DNA of 64,000 bases from Maribacter spongiicola (GCF_004364165.1 NZ_SOAY01000010.1:62001-126000); one strand, 5' to 3'; positions 8,314 through 16,673 are shown, counted from the first letter of the stretch. Notes: generated by a model from the letters alone, not told the origin. Made by a program: numbers and translations.

Positions 8314-9354
8314 ATGTCAAAGCTTCTTTTTACCCTTTTCATGTTTTTATCAATTACTTCTGCGATAGCTCAAAATAGCTTTCAAGATGTATTTTCAAAC
8401 ACCACAAGACCATCAAAAGACAACATCCGTATCGAATTTCAAGATTATAGAAATAATAAAACCTATTTACCTATATCTATATTAAAAGGAAAGAGTGAAG
8501 GACCTGTTTTTACCATGGTTGCCGGAGTACACGGGTTTGAATATCCGCCAATTATAGGGGTTCAAGAGCTTTTAAGAGAAATTGATGTCGATAAGTTGGC
8601 GGGTACTTTGATTATCATTCCTATAGCAAATACAAGTTCGTTCTTTTCAAGAACCTCTATTGTTAATCCGTATGACCAAGTGAATCTAAATGGTGCTTTC
8701 CCAGGGAAATCTTCTGGTAGCATTACCCAGAAAATAGCCGATTTTATTACTACGACCATAATACCAGCGAGCGATGTATTTTTAGATATTCATGGCGGTG
8801 GAGTAAATGAAGATCTGCTTCCGTTTGCACTTTTCTACGATAACCCCAATTATCCGGAACAAACAAAAAAAGCTAGGGAACTTACCGAAATCAGCGGATT
8901 TGAATACATTGTTTCATATCCGTTCACTTTAAAAGACAACGAACCTGCAAAATATGTCTTTAAACAAGCCTCGCAAGATGGTAAAATAGCTTTGAGCTTT
9001 GAAAGCGGCAAATTGGGCAACGTACAGAAAGATGCCGTAAGCTTTATAAAAAACGGCGTATACAATATGCTGAACAATTTGGATATGTATGATAAAGGAA
9101 CGGGACCAAATGCCAACCTTGTTCAGCTAAACAACCCGACCTATATCAGTGCCACCGAAACCGGACTTTTCTATAGCGACCTTAAAGCAGGTGATGCTGT
9201 TACCAAAGGTGATATTGTAGGATATATTACGAACGAATTTGGCGAGAAACTCAAAGAATACACAGCTGATGCAACCGGTATTATTTTGTATAAAATATCA
9301 ACACCGCCGGTGAATGTAGATGATACGTTGTTTTGTATTAGTTCTAGTTTGTAG
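8314..9354 (+). CDS. Exported succinylglutamate desuccinylase/aspartoacylase-family metalloprotein
   Basis: 346 residues with a signal peptide (about 1-19, SAIAQ). Zinc ligands of the M14-like AstE/AspA family are visible: AGVHGFEYPP (His and Glu of HxxE) and FLDIHGGG (the second His). The NxxR-like stretch reads NPYDQVNLNGAFPG. The C-terminal 80 residues form the beta domain with the phrase GLFYSDLKAGDAVTKGDIVG, common in secreted members. Likely a deacylase or carboxypeptidase acting outside the cytoplasm. It is divergent from the S12 hydrolase and precedes the tRNA array on the opposite strand. Confidence 0.85.
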   Translation: MSKLLFTLFMFLSITSAIAQNSFQDVFSNTTRPSKDNIRIEFQDYRNNKTYLPISILKGKSEGPVFTMVAGVHGFEYPPIIGVQELLREIDVDKLAGTLIIIPIANTSSFFSRTSIVNPYDQVNLNGAFPGKSSGSITQKIADFITTTIIPASDVFLDIHGGGVNEDLLPFALFYDNPNYPEQTKKARELTEISGFEYIVSYPFTLKDNEPAKYVFKQASQDGKIALSFESGKLGNVQKDAVSFIKNGVYNMLNNLDMYDKGTGPNANLVQLNNPTYISATETGLFYSDLKAGDAVTKGDIVGYITNEFGEKLKEYTADATGIILYKISTPPVNVDDTLFCISSSL

Positions 9355-9428
9355 GATATTGTTTTGTGGTGGTGTGTTAGAAAACTGGTATTTGTTTAAT
9401 TACAAATAGGAACTTTGAAAATTAGTAT

Positions 9429-9457
9429 AAAAAAAGCCCTCACTTTCGTGAAGGCTT
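9429..9457 (-). terminator. Terminator at the end of the tRNA-derived array
   Basis: On the minus strand AGCCTTCAC-GAAA-GTGAGGGCT is followed by a T run. It is the last of four stem-loops, one after each tRNA-like unit. Confidence 0.8.
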
Positions 9458-9465
9458 TAAAGATG

Positions 9466-9520
9466 TGGAGAATACCGGATTCGAACCGGTGACCTTCCCG
9501 AAGGCTTTCGGGACGCTCTA
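9466..9520 (-). pseudogene. tRNA-Ala-derived fragment 1 (3' half with altered arm)
   Basis: Identical to the T arm and acceptor 3' strand of the intact tRNA-Ala at 9804-9877, plus the end of its D stem, but the anticodon arm is replaced by a palindrome (TCCCGA-AAGCCT-TCGGGA on the minus strand). The 5' acceptor strand and D loop are missing, so it cannot fold as a tRNA. Confidence 0.8.
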
Positions 9521-9546
9521 TTACTTCTAATCACCATCAAATTAAA

Positions 9547-9573
9547 ACAAAAAAGCTCCCATTTATGGGAGCT
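9547..9573 (-). terminator. Terminator between tRNA-derived fragments 2 and 1
   Basis: Perfect 9-bp stem AGCTCCCAT-TT-ATGGGAGCT with a T run on the minus strand. Confidence 0.8.
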
Positions 9574-9578
9574 CTAAG

Positions 9579-9633
9579 TGGAGAATACCGGATTCGAACC
9601 GGTGACCTTCCCGAAGGCTTTCGGGACGCTCTA
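9579..9633 (-). pseudogene. tRNA-Ala-derived fragment 2
   Basis: Same 55-base structure as the fragment at 9466-9520, lying 113 bases further on. The spacer next to it has diverged from the others (ACAAAATGACTCCC instead of TTACTTCTAATCACC). Confidence 0.8.
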
Positions 9634-9660
9634 AACAAAATGACTCCCTAATTAAAACCA

Positions 9661-9685
9661 AAAAAAGCTCCCATAAATGGAAGCT
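9661..9685 (-). terminator. Terminator between tRNA-derived fragments 3 and 2
   Basis: Same stem-loop as its neighbours with one mismatch (AGCTCCCAT against ATGGAAGCT) and a T run on the minus strand. Confidence 0.7.
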
Positions 9686-9690
9686 TTGCG

Positions 9691-9745
9691 TGGAGAATAC
9701 CGGATTCGAACCGGTGACCTTCCCGAAGGCTTTCGGGACGCTCTA
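9691..9745 (-). pseudogene. tRNA-Ala-derived fragment 3
   Basis: Third identical 55-base fragment, 112 bases from the second and 113 from the intact tRNA. Its spacer is nearly the same as that of fragment 1. Confidence 0.8.
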
Positions 9746-9772
9746 TTACTTCTTATCACCATCAAATTAAAA

Positions 9773-9798
9773 CAAAAAAGCTCCCATTTATGGGAGCT
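9773..9798 (-). terminator. Terminator of the intact tRNA-Ala
   Basis: Perfect 9-bp stem (AGCTCCCAT ... ATGGGAGCT) followed by a T run on the minus strand, five bases past the tRNA 3' end. Confidence 0.85.
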
Positions 9799-9803
9799 CT
9801 AAG

Positions 9804-9877
9804 TGGAGAATACCGGATTCGAACCGGTGACCTCTTGCCTGCCAGGCAAGCGCTCTAGCCAACTGAGCTAATCCCCC
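9804..9877 (-). tRNA. tRNA-Ala (anticodon GGC)
   Basis: 74 bases with all arms: acceptor GGGGGAT/ATTCTCC, D stem GCTC/GAGC, anticodon stem CTTGC/GCAAG with loop CTGGCAG (anticodon GGC), and the T arm ending in GGTTCGAATCC. Discriminator base A. The acceptor has the G3-U70 pair that is the main alanine identity signal. CCA is not encoded. It is the only intact tRNA in the window and the first unit of the array of tRNA fragments downstream. Confidence 0.95.
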
Positions 9878-9910
9878 AAAATATTTTATTAATACCGAAG
9901 GTATTAAAAG

Positions 9911-9962
9911 AGGACCTTCCCGAATGCTTTTGGAACGCACAAGAAAACTGAGCTAATCCCCC
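9911..9962 (-). pseudogene. tRNA-Ala-derived fragment with 5' half
   Basis: On the minus strand this begins with the first 17 bases of the tRNA (GGGGGATTAGCTCAGTT), continues through a degraded version of the palindromic arm found in the three 3' fragments, and stops at GGTC where the T arm should begin. It complements the 3' fragments, suggesting that all derive from one tRNA copy whose anticodon arm was replaced. Confidence 0.65.
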
Positions 9963-10015
9963 GCTTTTCGAGAAGCTCAAAGAAAATACATTTTACTATG
10001 CCAACAAAGTACTAC

Positions 10016-10813
10016 TTAATCTTTCTTTACACTTAATACCAAAACCGGTACTGGGGCGTAAAACTCTGATTTTGAAATAGTGCTCTTTTCCCATAATTTC
10101 TTAAAAAAACCACGTTTTCTTCTAAAAACACACAATAAATCGGGGTGTTTTGCTTGAAAATGCTCTAAAACGCCATGATACGTTGTGGAGTTTTCTGTAA
10201 AGGTCAATTGAGAACTGATATCCATCAATGCCGTGTTGATCTTTAAATCGTCATCTGAATATCCCGGAGTTTTCACCATTAAAAGATTTACAACGGCCTT
10301 GTGCTTATTCTTAATTGAAATTAACGGATCAAGAATTCTCTTTCTTTTTAATATACCAGACTTGAAGGCAACCAGAATATTTTTAAAAGGTATATATGCT
10401 GTTCCTTTGGGTACAATCAATGTTGGTATGTTTGTTCTTTTAATAATGGCTCCTGAAGTTTGTCCTAAATAGTTCTCTTCTTGAATATCATTACTTCTTG
10501 GTGCCAAAATAATTAGGTCAATTCCTATTCCTTTATCAATTTCTCTAAGTCCGTCTTTTAGCTCACCGTTAAAGCTTGCTATTTTTATAGAGACGTCTTT
10601 TGTATCTACTGTACCTACTACGTCCTTTAATCTTTCCTTTGAATTATCTGCTACCTTTTGTGTTATATTGGCAAGCGTTCCTGTTTTTCCGCTAACATTA
10701 AAAACATCCATTACATATATTTCTGCACCAAAGTCTTGTGCAAAATCTACTGCATATTGTAATGTTTGATTCGCATTTGAGGAGGTGCCAATAGGAACAA
10801 GAATATTCATCAT
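10016..10813 (-). CDS. Universal stress protein, two-domain
   Basis: 265 residues in two UspA-like halves. The first begins MNILVPIGTSSNANQTLQYAVDFAQ and ends with DLIILAPRSNDIQ...GQTSGAIIKRTNIPTLIVPKG, the usual nucleotide-loop region. The second half (FKNILVAFKSG ... KSEFYAPVPVLVLS) is more divergent and lacks a clear G-2x-G-9x-G motif. Cytoplasmic; such proteins respond to starvation or redox stress. Single gene, divergent from the GNAT gene. Confidence 0.88.
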   Translation of the reverse strand: MMNILVPIGTSSNANQTLQYAVDFAQDFGAEIYVMDVFNVSGKTGTLANITQKVADNSKERLKDVVGTVDTKDVSIKIASFNGELKDGLREIDKGIGIDLIILAPRSNDIQEENYLGQTSGAIIKRTNIPTLIVPKGTAYIPFKNILVAFKSGILKRKRILDPLISIKNKHKAVVNLLMVKTPGYSDDDLKINTALMDISSQLTFTENSTTYHGVLEHFQAKHPDLLCVFRRKRGFFKKLWEKSTISKSEFYAPVPVLVLSVKKD

Positions 10814-10866
10814 GATAAAAAGTGTTGTTTATAACTCTAAATTTACAATTTAATTAAATCGCTTTT

Positions 10867-11367
10867 ATGATTGTACCGGCAAAGATATCGCAAATACCCA
10901 AAATTCTTATCATGACAGATGCTTGTAGAATTGCTATGGAAGCCAATGGTATTTACCAATGGACGACCGATTACCCTTCTAAACAGGCATTTGAAAAAGA
11001 CATAGAGCGTAATGAACTTTATGTGCTTCAACATGATAACGAAATAGTAGGTTGTATTGTTGTTTCCCTTTTTATGGATGAAGAATACACTTCTGTAAAC
11101 TGGTTGACGGAAAATATAAATAACTACTATATTCATCGCCTAGCCGTGCACCCTAACTTTCAAAGTAAAGGTTTTGCTCAGCGGTTAATGGCCTTCGGCG
11201 AAAACTTTGCCAGAGAAAACAATGCTGTCTCCGTTAGGTTAGATACCTTTAGCCAGAACAAAAGAAATCAGAAATTTTACGAGCAACGTGGTTATACAAA
11301 ATTAGGAGATATCTTTTTCCCAAACCAAAGTGAACATCCTTTTCATTGCTACGAACTTGTACTATAG
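10867..11367 (+). CDS. GNAT family N-acetyltransferase
   Basis: 166 residues. The acetyl-CoA-binding motif A is clear (IHRLAVHPNFQSKGFAQRLMAFGENFA), followed by NNAVSVRLDTFSQNKRNQKFYEQRGYTKLG, motif B with the usual FYEQRGY. Substrate unknown. Its stop is 12 bases before the TTG start of the MATE transporter, so the two are probably cotranscribed. Confidence 0.9.
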   Translation: MIVPAKISQIPKILIMTDACRIAMEANGIYQWTTDYPSKQAFEKDIERNELYVLQHDNEIVGCIVVSLFMDEEYTSVNWLTENINNYYIHRLAVHPNFQSKGFAQRLMAFGENFARENNAVSVRLDTFSQNKRNQKFYEQRGYTKLGDIFFPNQSEHPFHCYELVL

Positions 11368-11379
11368 AAACCCTATTTT

Positions 11380-12714
11380 TTGAAGACTTCAGTTAATTTA
11401 AAAACTATAAATGCCTTGGCGATCCCTGCAACTATTGCGGGTATTGCAGAACCTTTGTTGTCGATAACCGACACGGCCATTGTGGGCAATATTCCGGTGG
11501 ACGGATTAGAATCTCTCGCGGCAGCAGGTATTGTAGGTTCTTTTCTTTCTATGCTGATCTGGATTCTTGGTCAGACACGGAGTGCAATATCCGCCATTAT
11601 TTCTCAGTATTTAGGTGCCGGTAGACTAGAAGAAGTCAAAACATTACCCGCACAGGCTATTTACCTCAACATTGCCTTAAGTATAATAGTTTTGCTATCT
11701 ACCGTTTTTGTGATTCAAGAAATTTTTGAGCTGCTAAATGCCAAAGGAAAAATACTGCAGTACTGCATCAGCTACTACTCCATTCGTGTTTGGGGGTTCC
11801 CATTAACCTTATTTGTCTTTGCCGTAATGGGTATTTTTCGCGGATTACAGAACACTTATTGGCCCATGGTCATTGCTATTACCGGTGCAGTTTTAAACGT
11901 TATTCTAGATTTTGTTTTTGTATATGGTATTGAAGGATTCATTCCTGCCATGTATTTAGAGGGTGCCGCATATGCTAGTTTGTTGGCGCAAGCAATCATG
12001 GCGATTATGGCGTTCTACCTACTTTGGACGAAGACCGATATTAGCTTAAAATTAAGATTACCCATTCACCCAGAACTTGGTCGTTTGGTAATTATGAGCT
12101 TGAATTTATTTGTTCGTGCCATTGCCTTGAACACTGCACTTATTCTTGCCGTTAGAGAAGCTACTGCTCTTGGCGATAAATATATTGGTGCACATACTAT
12201 CGCCATTAACCTCTGGCTATTTTCTGCCTTTTTTATTGATGGTTATGGTGCCGCCGGTAATATTATGGGCGGTCGATTATTAGGGGAACGCAATTATGAC
12301 GGACTCTGGTTATTGGCAAAAAAGATTACGAAATACGGACTCATAGTTAGCCTAGTGATTATGTCTTTGGCTACCATTTTCTACAAACCCTTGGGCAGCT
12401 TATTCTCTAACGAACCCTTGGTGCTTTCTGCTTTTTACGGCATCTTCTATATTATTATTCTAGGGCTTCCTTTTAATAGTACCGCCTTTGTTTTAGACGG
12501 AGTTTTTAAAGGTCTTGGGGAAATGAAATATTTACGCAATACCTTACTTGTAGCTACTTTTTTAGGTTTTGTACCCATGCTGTTTTTAGGAAAATATCTT
12601 CACTGGGGATTAACTGGAATTTGGCTGGCTTTCACCGTTTGGATGTTCATTAGAGGCGGCGCACTCGTATGGAAATTCAGAAACAAGTTCAAACCTTTAT
12701 TGCAAAATCCGTAA
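11380..12714 (+). CDS. MATE family efflux transporter, DinF-like
   Basis: 444 residues with about 12 membrane segments in two pseudo-symmetric halves. The opening (INALAIPATIAGIAEPLLSITDTAIVGNI) is the MATE/DinF signature. The start is a TTG at 11380: no in-frame ATG or GTG lies between it and the upstream stop at 11365, and it places the N-terminus right before the conserved first segment. Probably a sodium- or proton-coupled exporter of organic cations; substrate unknown. Two hairpins follow the stop. Confidence 0.88.
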   Translation: MKTSVNLKTINALAIPATIAGIAEPLLSITDTAIVGNIPVDGLESLAAAGIVGSFLSMLIWILGQTRSAISAIISQYLGAGRLEEVKTLPAQAIYLNIALSIIVLLSTVFVIQEIFELLNAKGKILQYCISYYSIRVWGFPLTLFVFAVMGIFRGLQNTYWPMVIAITGAVLNVILDFVFVYGIEGFIPAMYLEGAAYASLLAQAIMAIMAFYLLWTKTDISLKLRLPIHPELGRLVIMSLNLFVRAIALNTALILAVREATALGDKYIGAHTIAINLWLFSAFFIDGYGAAGNIMGGRLLGERNYDGLWLLAKKITKYGLIVSLVIMSLATIFYKPLGSLFSNEPLVLSAFYGIFYIIILGLPFNSTAFVLDGVFKGLGEMKYLRNTLLVATFLGFVPMLFLGKYLHWGLTGIWLAFTVWMFIRGGALVWKFRNKFKPLLQNP

Positions 12715-12726
12715 TTTTGTATCAGC

Positions 12727-12769
12727 TACTTCAAGGCAAATCTTGAAGTAAACAATCTCGATTATCGAG
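12727..12769. other. Two adjacent perfect inverted repeats before the crotonase gene
   Basis: TACTTCAAG-GCAAAT-CTTGAAGTA (12727-12750) and CTCGAT-T-ATCGAG (12757-12769), with no T run. They lie between the MATE stop and the crotonase start and could be an RNA structure or operator pair. Confidence 0.6.
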
Positions 12770-12783
12770 TAAAACAAAATGCT

Positions 12784-13551
12784 ATGGTCACTTCAAGAAA
12801 AAATGGAAGTTTATATACAAGAATAGATGGTAAAGTTGCTCACGTAGAGTTTGGGCATCCTGCCAGTAATTCTTTTGTTTCTGAACTTTTAGAACGTTTA
12901 ACGGATACTATTAACGAACTTTCTGAAGATGAGGCCATATCTGTTATCCTACTAAAATCTGAAGGTGAAAAAGCATTTTGTGCAGGTGCTTCCTTTGACG
13001 AGTTACTTGAAGTATCTAACCTTGAAGAAGGCAAAGCATTCTTTAGCGGATTTGCCCATGTTATCAATGCCATGCGTAAATGTAAAAAGGTCATTGTAGG
13101 TCGTGTACATGGTAAAACTGTTGGTGGTGGCGTAGGTCTTGCCGCTGCTTGTGATTATGTATATTCTAACGTTAATGCTTCTATAAAACTTTCTGAGCTT
13201 AGTATAGGTATTGCGCCTTTAGTAATTGCACCTGCAGTTGCCCGTAAAATAGGTAATGCTGCCATGGGTGAAATGTCTTTAGCACCTACCGAATGGAAAA
13301 GTGCATATTGGGCACAAGAGAAAGGACTGTTCAATAAAGTATATGACTCTGCACAAGAAATGGATAAGGAATTGGACTTCTTCATTCATAAATTGGCTAG
13401 CTATAATGCCGAAGCTTTAACAGAATGGAAGAAAGTTTTATGGGAAGGTACCGACCATTGGGATACCTTATTGACAGACCGCGCAGCTATTACAGGTAAA
13501 TTAGCCCTTTCCGATTTTACAAGAAACGCACTGTCAAAATTTAAAAAATAA
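12784..13551 (+). CDS. Enoyl-CoA hydratase/isomerase (crotonase) family protein
   Basis: 255 residues. The oxyanion-hole stretches are present: AFCAGASFDELLE and GKTVGGGVGLAAACDY, with the CoA-binding region around LSELSIGIAPLVIAP. The protein matches the single-domain crotonase length. Members of this type act in beta-oxidation or aromatic degradation; no such genes are adjacent, so the acyl-CoA substrate is open. The start at 12784 was preferred over an out-of-frame ATG at 12779. Confidence 0.88.
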   Translation: MVTSRKNGSLYTRIDGKVAHVEFGHPASNSFVSELLERLTDTINELSEDEAISVILLKSEGEKAFCAGASFDELLEVSNLEEGKAFFSGFAHVINAMRKCKKVIVGRVHGKTVGGGVGLAAACDYVYSNVNASIKLSELSIGIAPLVIAPAVARKIGNAAMGEMSLAPTEWKSAYWAQEKGLFNKVYDSAQEMDKELDFFIHKLASYNAEALTEWKKVLWEGTDHWDTLLTDRAAITGKLALSDFTRNALSKFKK

Positions 13552-13560
13552 ACAATAACT

Positions 13561-13583
13561 GAAACAGCGCTTCGTTCTGTTTC
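13561..13583 (+). terminator. Stem-loop after the crotonase gene
   Basis: GAAACAG-CGCTTCGTT-CTGTTTC, perfect 7-bp stem ten bases after the stop. No strong T run, so termination is uncertain. Confidence 0.45.
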
Positions 13584-13595
13584 TAAATAATTAGT

Positions 13596-13709
13596 ATGGA
13601 TTTCTTTCAATTTTTAAACGGTAACCTAGTATTTCCTGTTCTTGCCCTTTCTGTTTTGATCATTTATTTTGTAAACAAAATGCGTGCAAAGAAGAAATAT
13701 AAAAGGTAA
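13596..13709 (+). CDS. 37-residue single-span membrane protein
   Basis: Short frame starting ATG at 13596 and ending TAA at 13707-13709. It encodes a short amphipathic start (MDFFQFLNGN), one hydrophobic helix (LVFPVLALSVLIIYFVN, about 11-27) and a strongly basic tail (KMRAKKKYKR), a topology expected for an inner-membrane miniprotein with its C-terminus inside. I recognise no family. It lies between the crotonase and a lipoprotein gene on the same strand. Coding is supported only by its composition and topology. Confidence 0.55.
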   Translation: MDFFQFLNGNLVFPVLALSVLIIYFVNKMRAKKKYKR

Positions 13710-13764
13710 TTCAACACTTTACGCAACTAATTGGTATTTGAACATCTTATAAAAAACCAATTTT

Positions 13765-14193
13765 ATGTTCGCAAAAATCATATTCGTATTTCTTTCTATT
13801 TTCCTCGTTGCCTGTAACCAAAAGGACGATGCTGTTGAACAACAAGATTGTTCTACGGCTATATGCACCCTAAATTTTGTTACCATTACGGTTAGTGTAA
13901 AAGATGCATCGGGCGAAGCTATAGTATTAGATAGCTACGAGGTAATCGATACTGAAACGGGTGAAAACATTGCTGCAGATTTTAACGGCGATGAATATCA
14001 ATATTATAAAGAACAAGGTCTATACCCTATTCTTAGTGATGCAAATCGGGTGCAATACCAAAATTCGACCGCCACACTTACTTTTAAAGGTATTATTGAC
14101 ACTGAAGCCGTTATTAACGAAACCTATGAGGTTGGCGCAGACTGCTGTCATGTGAGCTTAATCACTGGAAATACCGAGATTGTTTTAGAATGA
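13765..14193 (+). CDS. Small lipoprotein, unknown function
   Basis: 142 residues with a lipoprotein signal (FLSIFLVAC, Cys17). The mature part has a Cys pair (CSTAICTL) and a second (DCCHV), and a stretch VTITVSVKDASGEAIVLDSYEVID resembling a carboxypeptidase-regulatory-like beta domain. Probably a small surface or periplasmic domain. No neighbour suggests a role. Confidence 0.7.
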   Translation: MFAKIIFVFLSIFLVACNQKDDAVEQQDCSTAICTLNFVTITVSVKDASGEAIVLDSYEVIDTETGENIAADFNGDEYQYYKEQGLYPILSDANRVQYQNSTATLTFKGIIDTEAVINETYEVGADCCHVSLITGNTEIVLE

Positions 14194-14224
14194 TTTCTCT
14201 CTATAAATGCTTTTAAAGATTCCC

Positions 14225-14232
14225 TACCTTTG
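14225..14232 (+). promoter_or_regulatory. -7 box upstream of queD
   Basis: TACCTTTG fits the Bacteroidota TAnnTTTG element and lies 17 bases before the queD ATG. A -33 TTG is not evident at the usual distance. Confidence 0.5.
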
Positions 14233-14249
14233 CCATATAATTATAGGCT

Positions 14250-14699
14250 ATGAGCAATATTCGTATTACGAAACAATTCAATTTTGAAACCGGTCACGCA
14301 CTTTACGGTTATGACGGTAAATGTAGAAATGTACACGGCCATAGCTATAAATTATCTGTAACCGTTATCGGTACGCCTATAACAGATACCAGCCACGTAA
14401 AATTAGGAATGGTAATCGATTTTGGAGATCTTAAAAAAATAGTAAAAGAAGATATCGTTGACATTTTTGATCACGCTACCGTATTCAATAAAAATACACC
14501 ACACGTAGAACTTGCCAAAGAATTGACGGACAGAGGGCATAACGTTATCTTGGCAGATTACCAACCTACAAGTGAGAACATGGTTATCGATTTTGCCGCA
14601 AAAATAAAATCTCGCCTTCCAGAAAACATTTCTTTATTCTCTTTAAAACTACAAGAAACCGATACCTCTTTTGCAGAGTGGTATGCCAGTGATAATTAA
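14250..14699 (+). CDS. queD: 6-carboxytetrahydropterin synthase QueD
   Basis: 149 residues of the 6-pyruvoyl-tetrahydropterin synthase fold. The zinc ligands His15, His29 and His31 are in FETGHALYG and NVHGHSY, and the catalytic Cys25 in DGKCRN, all at family spacing. DFGDLKKIVKE and the end LQETDTSFAEW (Glu for pterin binding) are also typical. It makes 6-carboxy-tetrahydropterin from dihydroneopterin triphosphate in queuosine synthesis. No other queuosine gene is adjacent. Confidence 0.93.
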   Translation: MSNIRITKQFNFETGHALYGYDGKCRNVHGHSYKLSVTVIGTPITDTSHVKLGMVIDFGDLKKIVKEDIVDIFDHATVFNKNTPHVELAKELTDRGHNVILADYQPTSENMVIDFAAKIKSRLPENISLFSLKLQETDTSFAEWYASDN

Positions 14700-14782
14700 G
14701 TTCAACAAAACTTAACCATATACTTACTTTACAAGCTTATAAATTGTTTTATTTTTAGGGCAACTCCTTAATATATAACAAC

Positions 14783-15769
14783 ATGACAAAGCATCATATT
14801 TACTGGTGGAATCTTGAAAACCTGTTCGATGTAGAAAATTCGCCTAGACGAAGTGAATTTTTAAACAACCATTTAGGTAAGGAACTAGACGGATGGAATG
14901 CTACTATTCTTGATCAGAAAATTGCGAACCTAACTGCAGTCATATCAAAATTCAACGATGGTAAAGGTCCTGATTTATTGGGAGTTTGTGAGGTAGAAAA
15001 TGAATATGTTATTGAGTTACTTATTGATGCCATGAGCACGGCACTTGATAAGAACTACGGCTATGTGATTTCTGAAGGGGAAGATAAACGAGGTATCGAT
15101 ACCGCACTTATTTATGACAAAACTAAATACGGGCCTGAACAGCAAACTTTTAGTCTACGTATTATAAAACGAAATACGACCAGAGATTTGTTTCAAGTAC
15201 ATATAAACACTGCTAATGGCAATAAGCTGGTATGCGTACTTAACCATTGGCCTTCTAGATCTGGTGGTGAACTCGAAAGCGAACCATTTAGAATTATGGT
15301 TGCCGAAAATTTATCGTACTGGATTGAAAGAATCTACGAAGAGCAGGGTGATGATGCCAATATCATATTAATGGGCGATTTCAATGACAATCCGTACAAC
15401 AAAAGTATTACTGCGTATTTAAAGGCTATCAATAACAAAGCTTTGGTGAAAAGTAATAGAGTGCGCCTAAAGTACTTTTATAATGTAATGCATCGATTTT
15501 TAGATGCTCAAATAGGCACATTTGTATTCGGTAATGAGTATAATCTGTTAGATCAGTTTATAATCTCTAAAAGTATTTTGTCAGAGAAGTCAGAATCACC
15601 TTTTAAATTGAGTACCGTAGAAATCATTGCCTACCCTGAGCTTACTTCTGGATCTTACCAGAAACCAGTAAAGTTCGGTAGACCCAATTCTTCAACATTT
15701 AACGACAAGGGTTATAGCGACCACCTACCCATAAAAATAGTACTGAACGAAAAAGATGCCGTAGTATAA
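14783..15769 (+). CDS. Endonuclease/exonuclease/phosphatase family protein
   Basis: 328 residues. Family motifs in order: WWNLENLFD, LLGVCEVENE (metal-binding Glu), RGIDTALIYD, LNHWPSRSGG, LMGDFNDNPYNKS (Asp/Asn) and YSDHLPIKI (catalytic Asp-His). There is no signal peptide, so it is probably cytoplasmic. Could be a nuclease or a phosphodiesterase; substrate not deducible. Located between queD and lpxH on the same strand. Confidence 0.87.
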   Translation: MTKHHIYWWNLENLFDVENSPRRSEFLNNHLGKELDGWNATILDQKIANLTAVISKFNDGKGPDLLGVCEVENEYVIELLIDAMSTALDKNYGYVISEGEDKRGIDTALIYDKTKYGPEQQTFSLRIIKRNTTRDLFQVHINTANGNKLVCVLNHWPSRSGGELESEPFRIMVAENLSYWIERIYEEQGDDANIILMGDFNDNPYNKSITAYLKAINNKALVKSNRVRLKYFYNVMHRFLDAQIGTFVFGNEYNLLDQFIISKSILSEKSESPFKLSTVEIIAYPELTSGSYQKPVKFGRPNSSTFNDKGYSDHLPIKIVLNEKDAVV

Positions 15770-15852
15770 TTGCACCTCTAAAAACTAGCATGCTCTTATT
15801 TTGACCTGCGTATTCCCGTGGTCCGCAAAACAGTTATTATATTTACATCCTG

Positions 15853-16617
15853 ATGACGAACATTGAACTTCCCGCAGGAAAAAAAGTATATTTTGCTAGT
15901 GATAACCACCTAGGCGCACCTACTATGGAAGAAAGTAGAGTGAGAGAGCTAAAGTTTATTCGTTGGTTAGACACGATCAAGTCGGATGCAGGAGTGATTT
16001 TCTTGATGGGCGATTTGTTTGATTTTTGGTTTGAATACAAAACCGTTATACCTAAAGGATTTACCAGAACACTAGGAAAACTTGCAGAACTGTCTGATGC
16101 AGGTATCTCAATTCATTACTTTGTAGGTAACCATGACCTTTGGATGAACGGTTACTTTGAAGAAGAACTGAACATACCTGTTTACCATAAACCTCAACAA
16201 TACTCCATTAACGGAACTTCTTTTTTCATAGGCCATGGTGACGGATTAGGACCGGACGATAAAGGGTTTAAAAGGATGAAGAAGATATTTACCAACCCCG
16301 TAGCCAAATGGTTTTTTAGATGGCTACACCCAGATATTGGCGTTCGCTTGGCAAAACATCTTTCTGTTAGCAACAAACTGATCAGTGGCGATGATGATGC
16401 CAAGTTTTTAGGTGAAGACAAAGAATGGTTGGTGCTATATGCCAAACGAAAATTAGAAACACAACATTACGACCATTTCATTTTTGGTCATAGACATCTT
16501 GCTTTAGAAATAGAATTAAAAGAAAATTCAAAATATACCAATCTTGGAGATTGGATCGGTTACTACACTTATGCCGAGTTCGATGGCCAACAGCTTTCAC
16601 TGAAAGAATTCAGCTAA
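15853..16617 (+). CDS. lpxH: UDP-2,3-diacylglucosamine diphosphatase
   Basis: 254 residues of the calcineurin-like phosphoesterase fold with all metal motifs: ASDNHLG (15-21), GDLFDFWFEY, VGNHDLWM, GHGDGLG and FGHRH. The WFEY stretch and the GxHD pattern match LpxH rather than general phosphoesterases. It cleaves the pyrophosphate of UDP-diacylglucosamine to give lipid X in lipid A synthesis, at the inner membrane. It is the last plus-strand gene before the twin small-RNA locus. Confidence 0.9.
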   Translation: MTNIELPAGKKVYFASDNHLGAPTMEESRVRELKFIRWLDTIKSDAGVIFLMGDLFDFWFEYKTVIPKGFTRTLGKLAELSDAGISIHYFVGNHDLWMNGYFEEELNIPVYHKPQQYSINGTSFFIGHGDGLGPDDKGFKRMKKIFTNPVAKWFFRWLHPDIGVRLAKHLSVSNKLISGDDDAKFLGEDKEWLVLYAKRKLETQHYDHFIFGHRHLALEIELKENSKYTNLGDWIGYYTYAEFDGQQLSLKEFS

Positions 16618-16655
16618 ATTTCATCAAAAACATCGATGAAATACACAAATTGAAA

Positions 16656-16673
16656 TGTAATCCTTTTCTTACA
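16656..16673 (+). promoter_or_regulatory. Palindromic operator candidate, small RNA 1
   Basis: TGTAATCCTTTTCTTACA (TGTAA-N8-TTACA). An identical 18-mer occurs at 17033-17050, and each ends exactly 53 bases before its -7 box. This is the spacing expected of an activator site. Confidence 0.65.

Noticed and set aside
9466..9745. Three extra tRNA genes
   Set aside because: They lack the 5' acceptor strand, D loop and anticodon, so they cannot be functional tRNAs.
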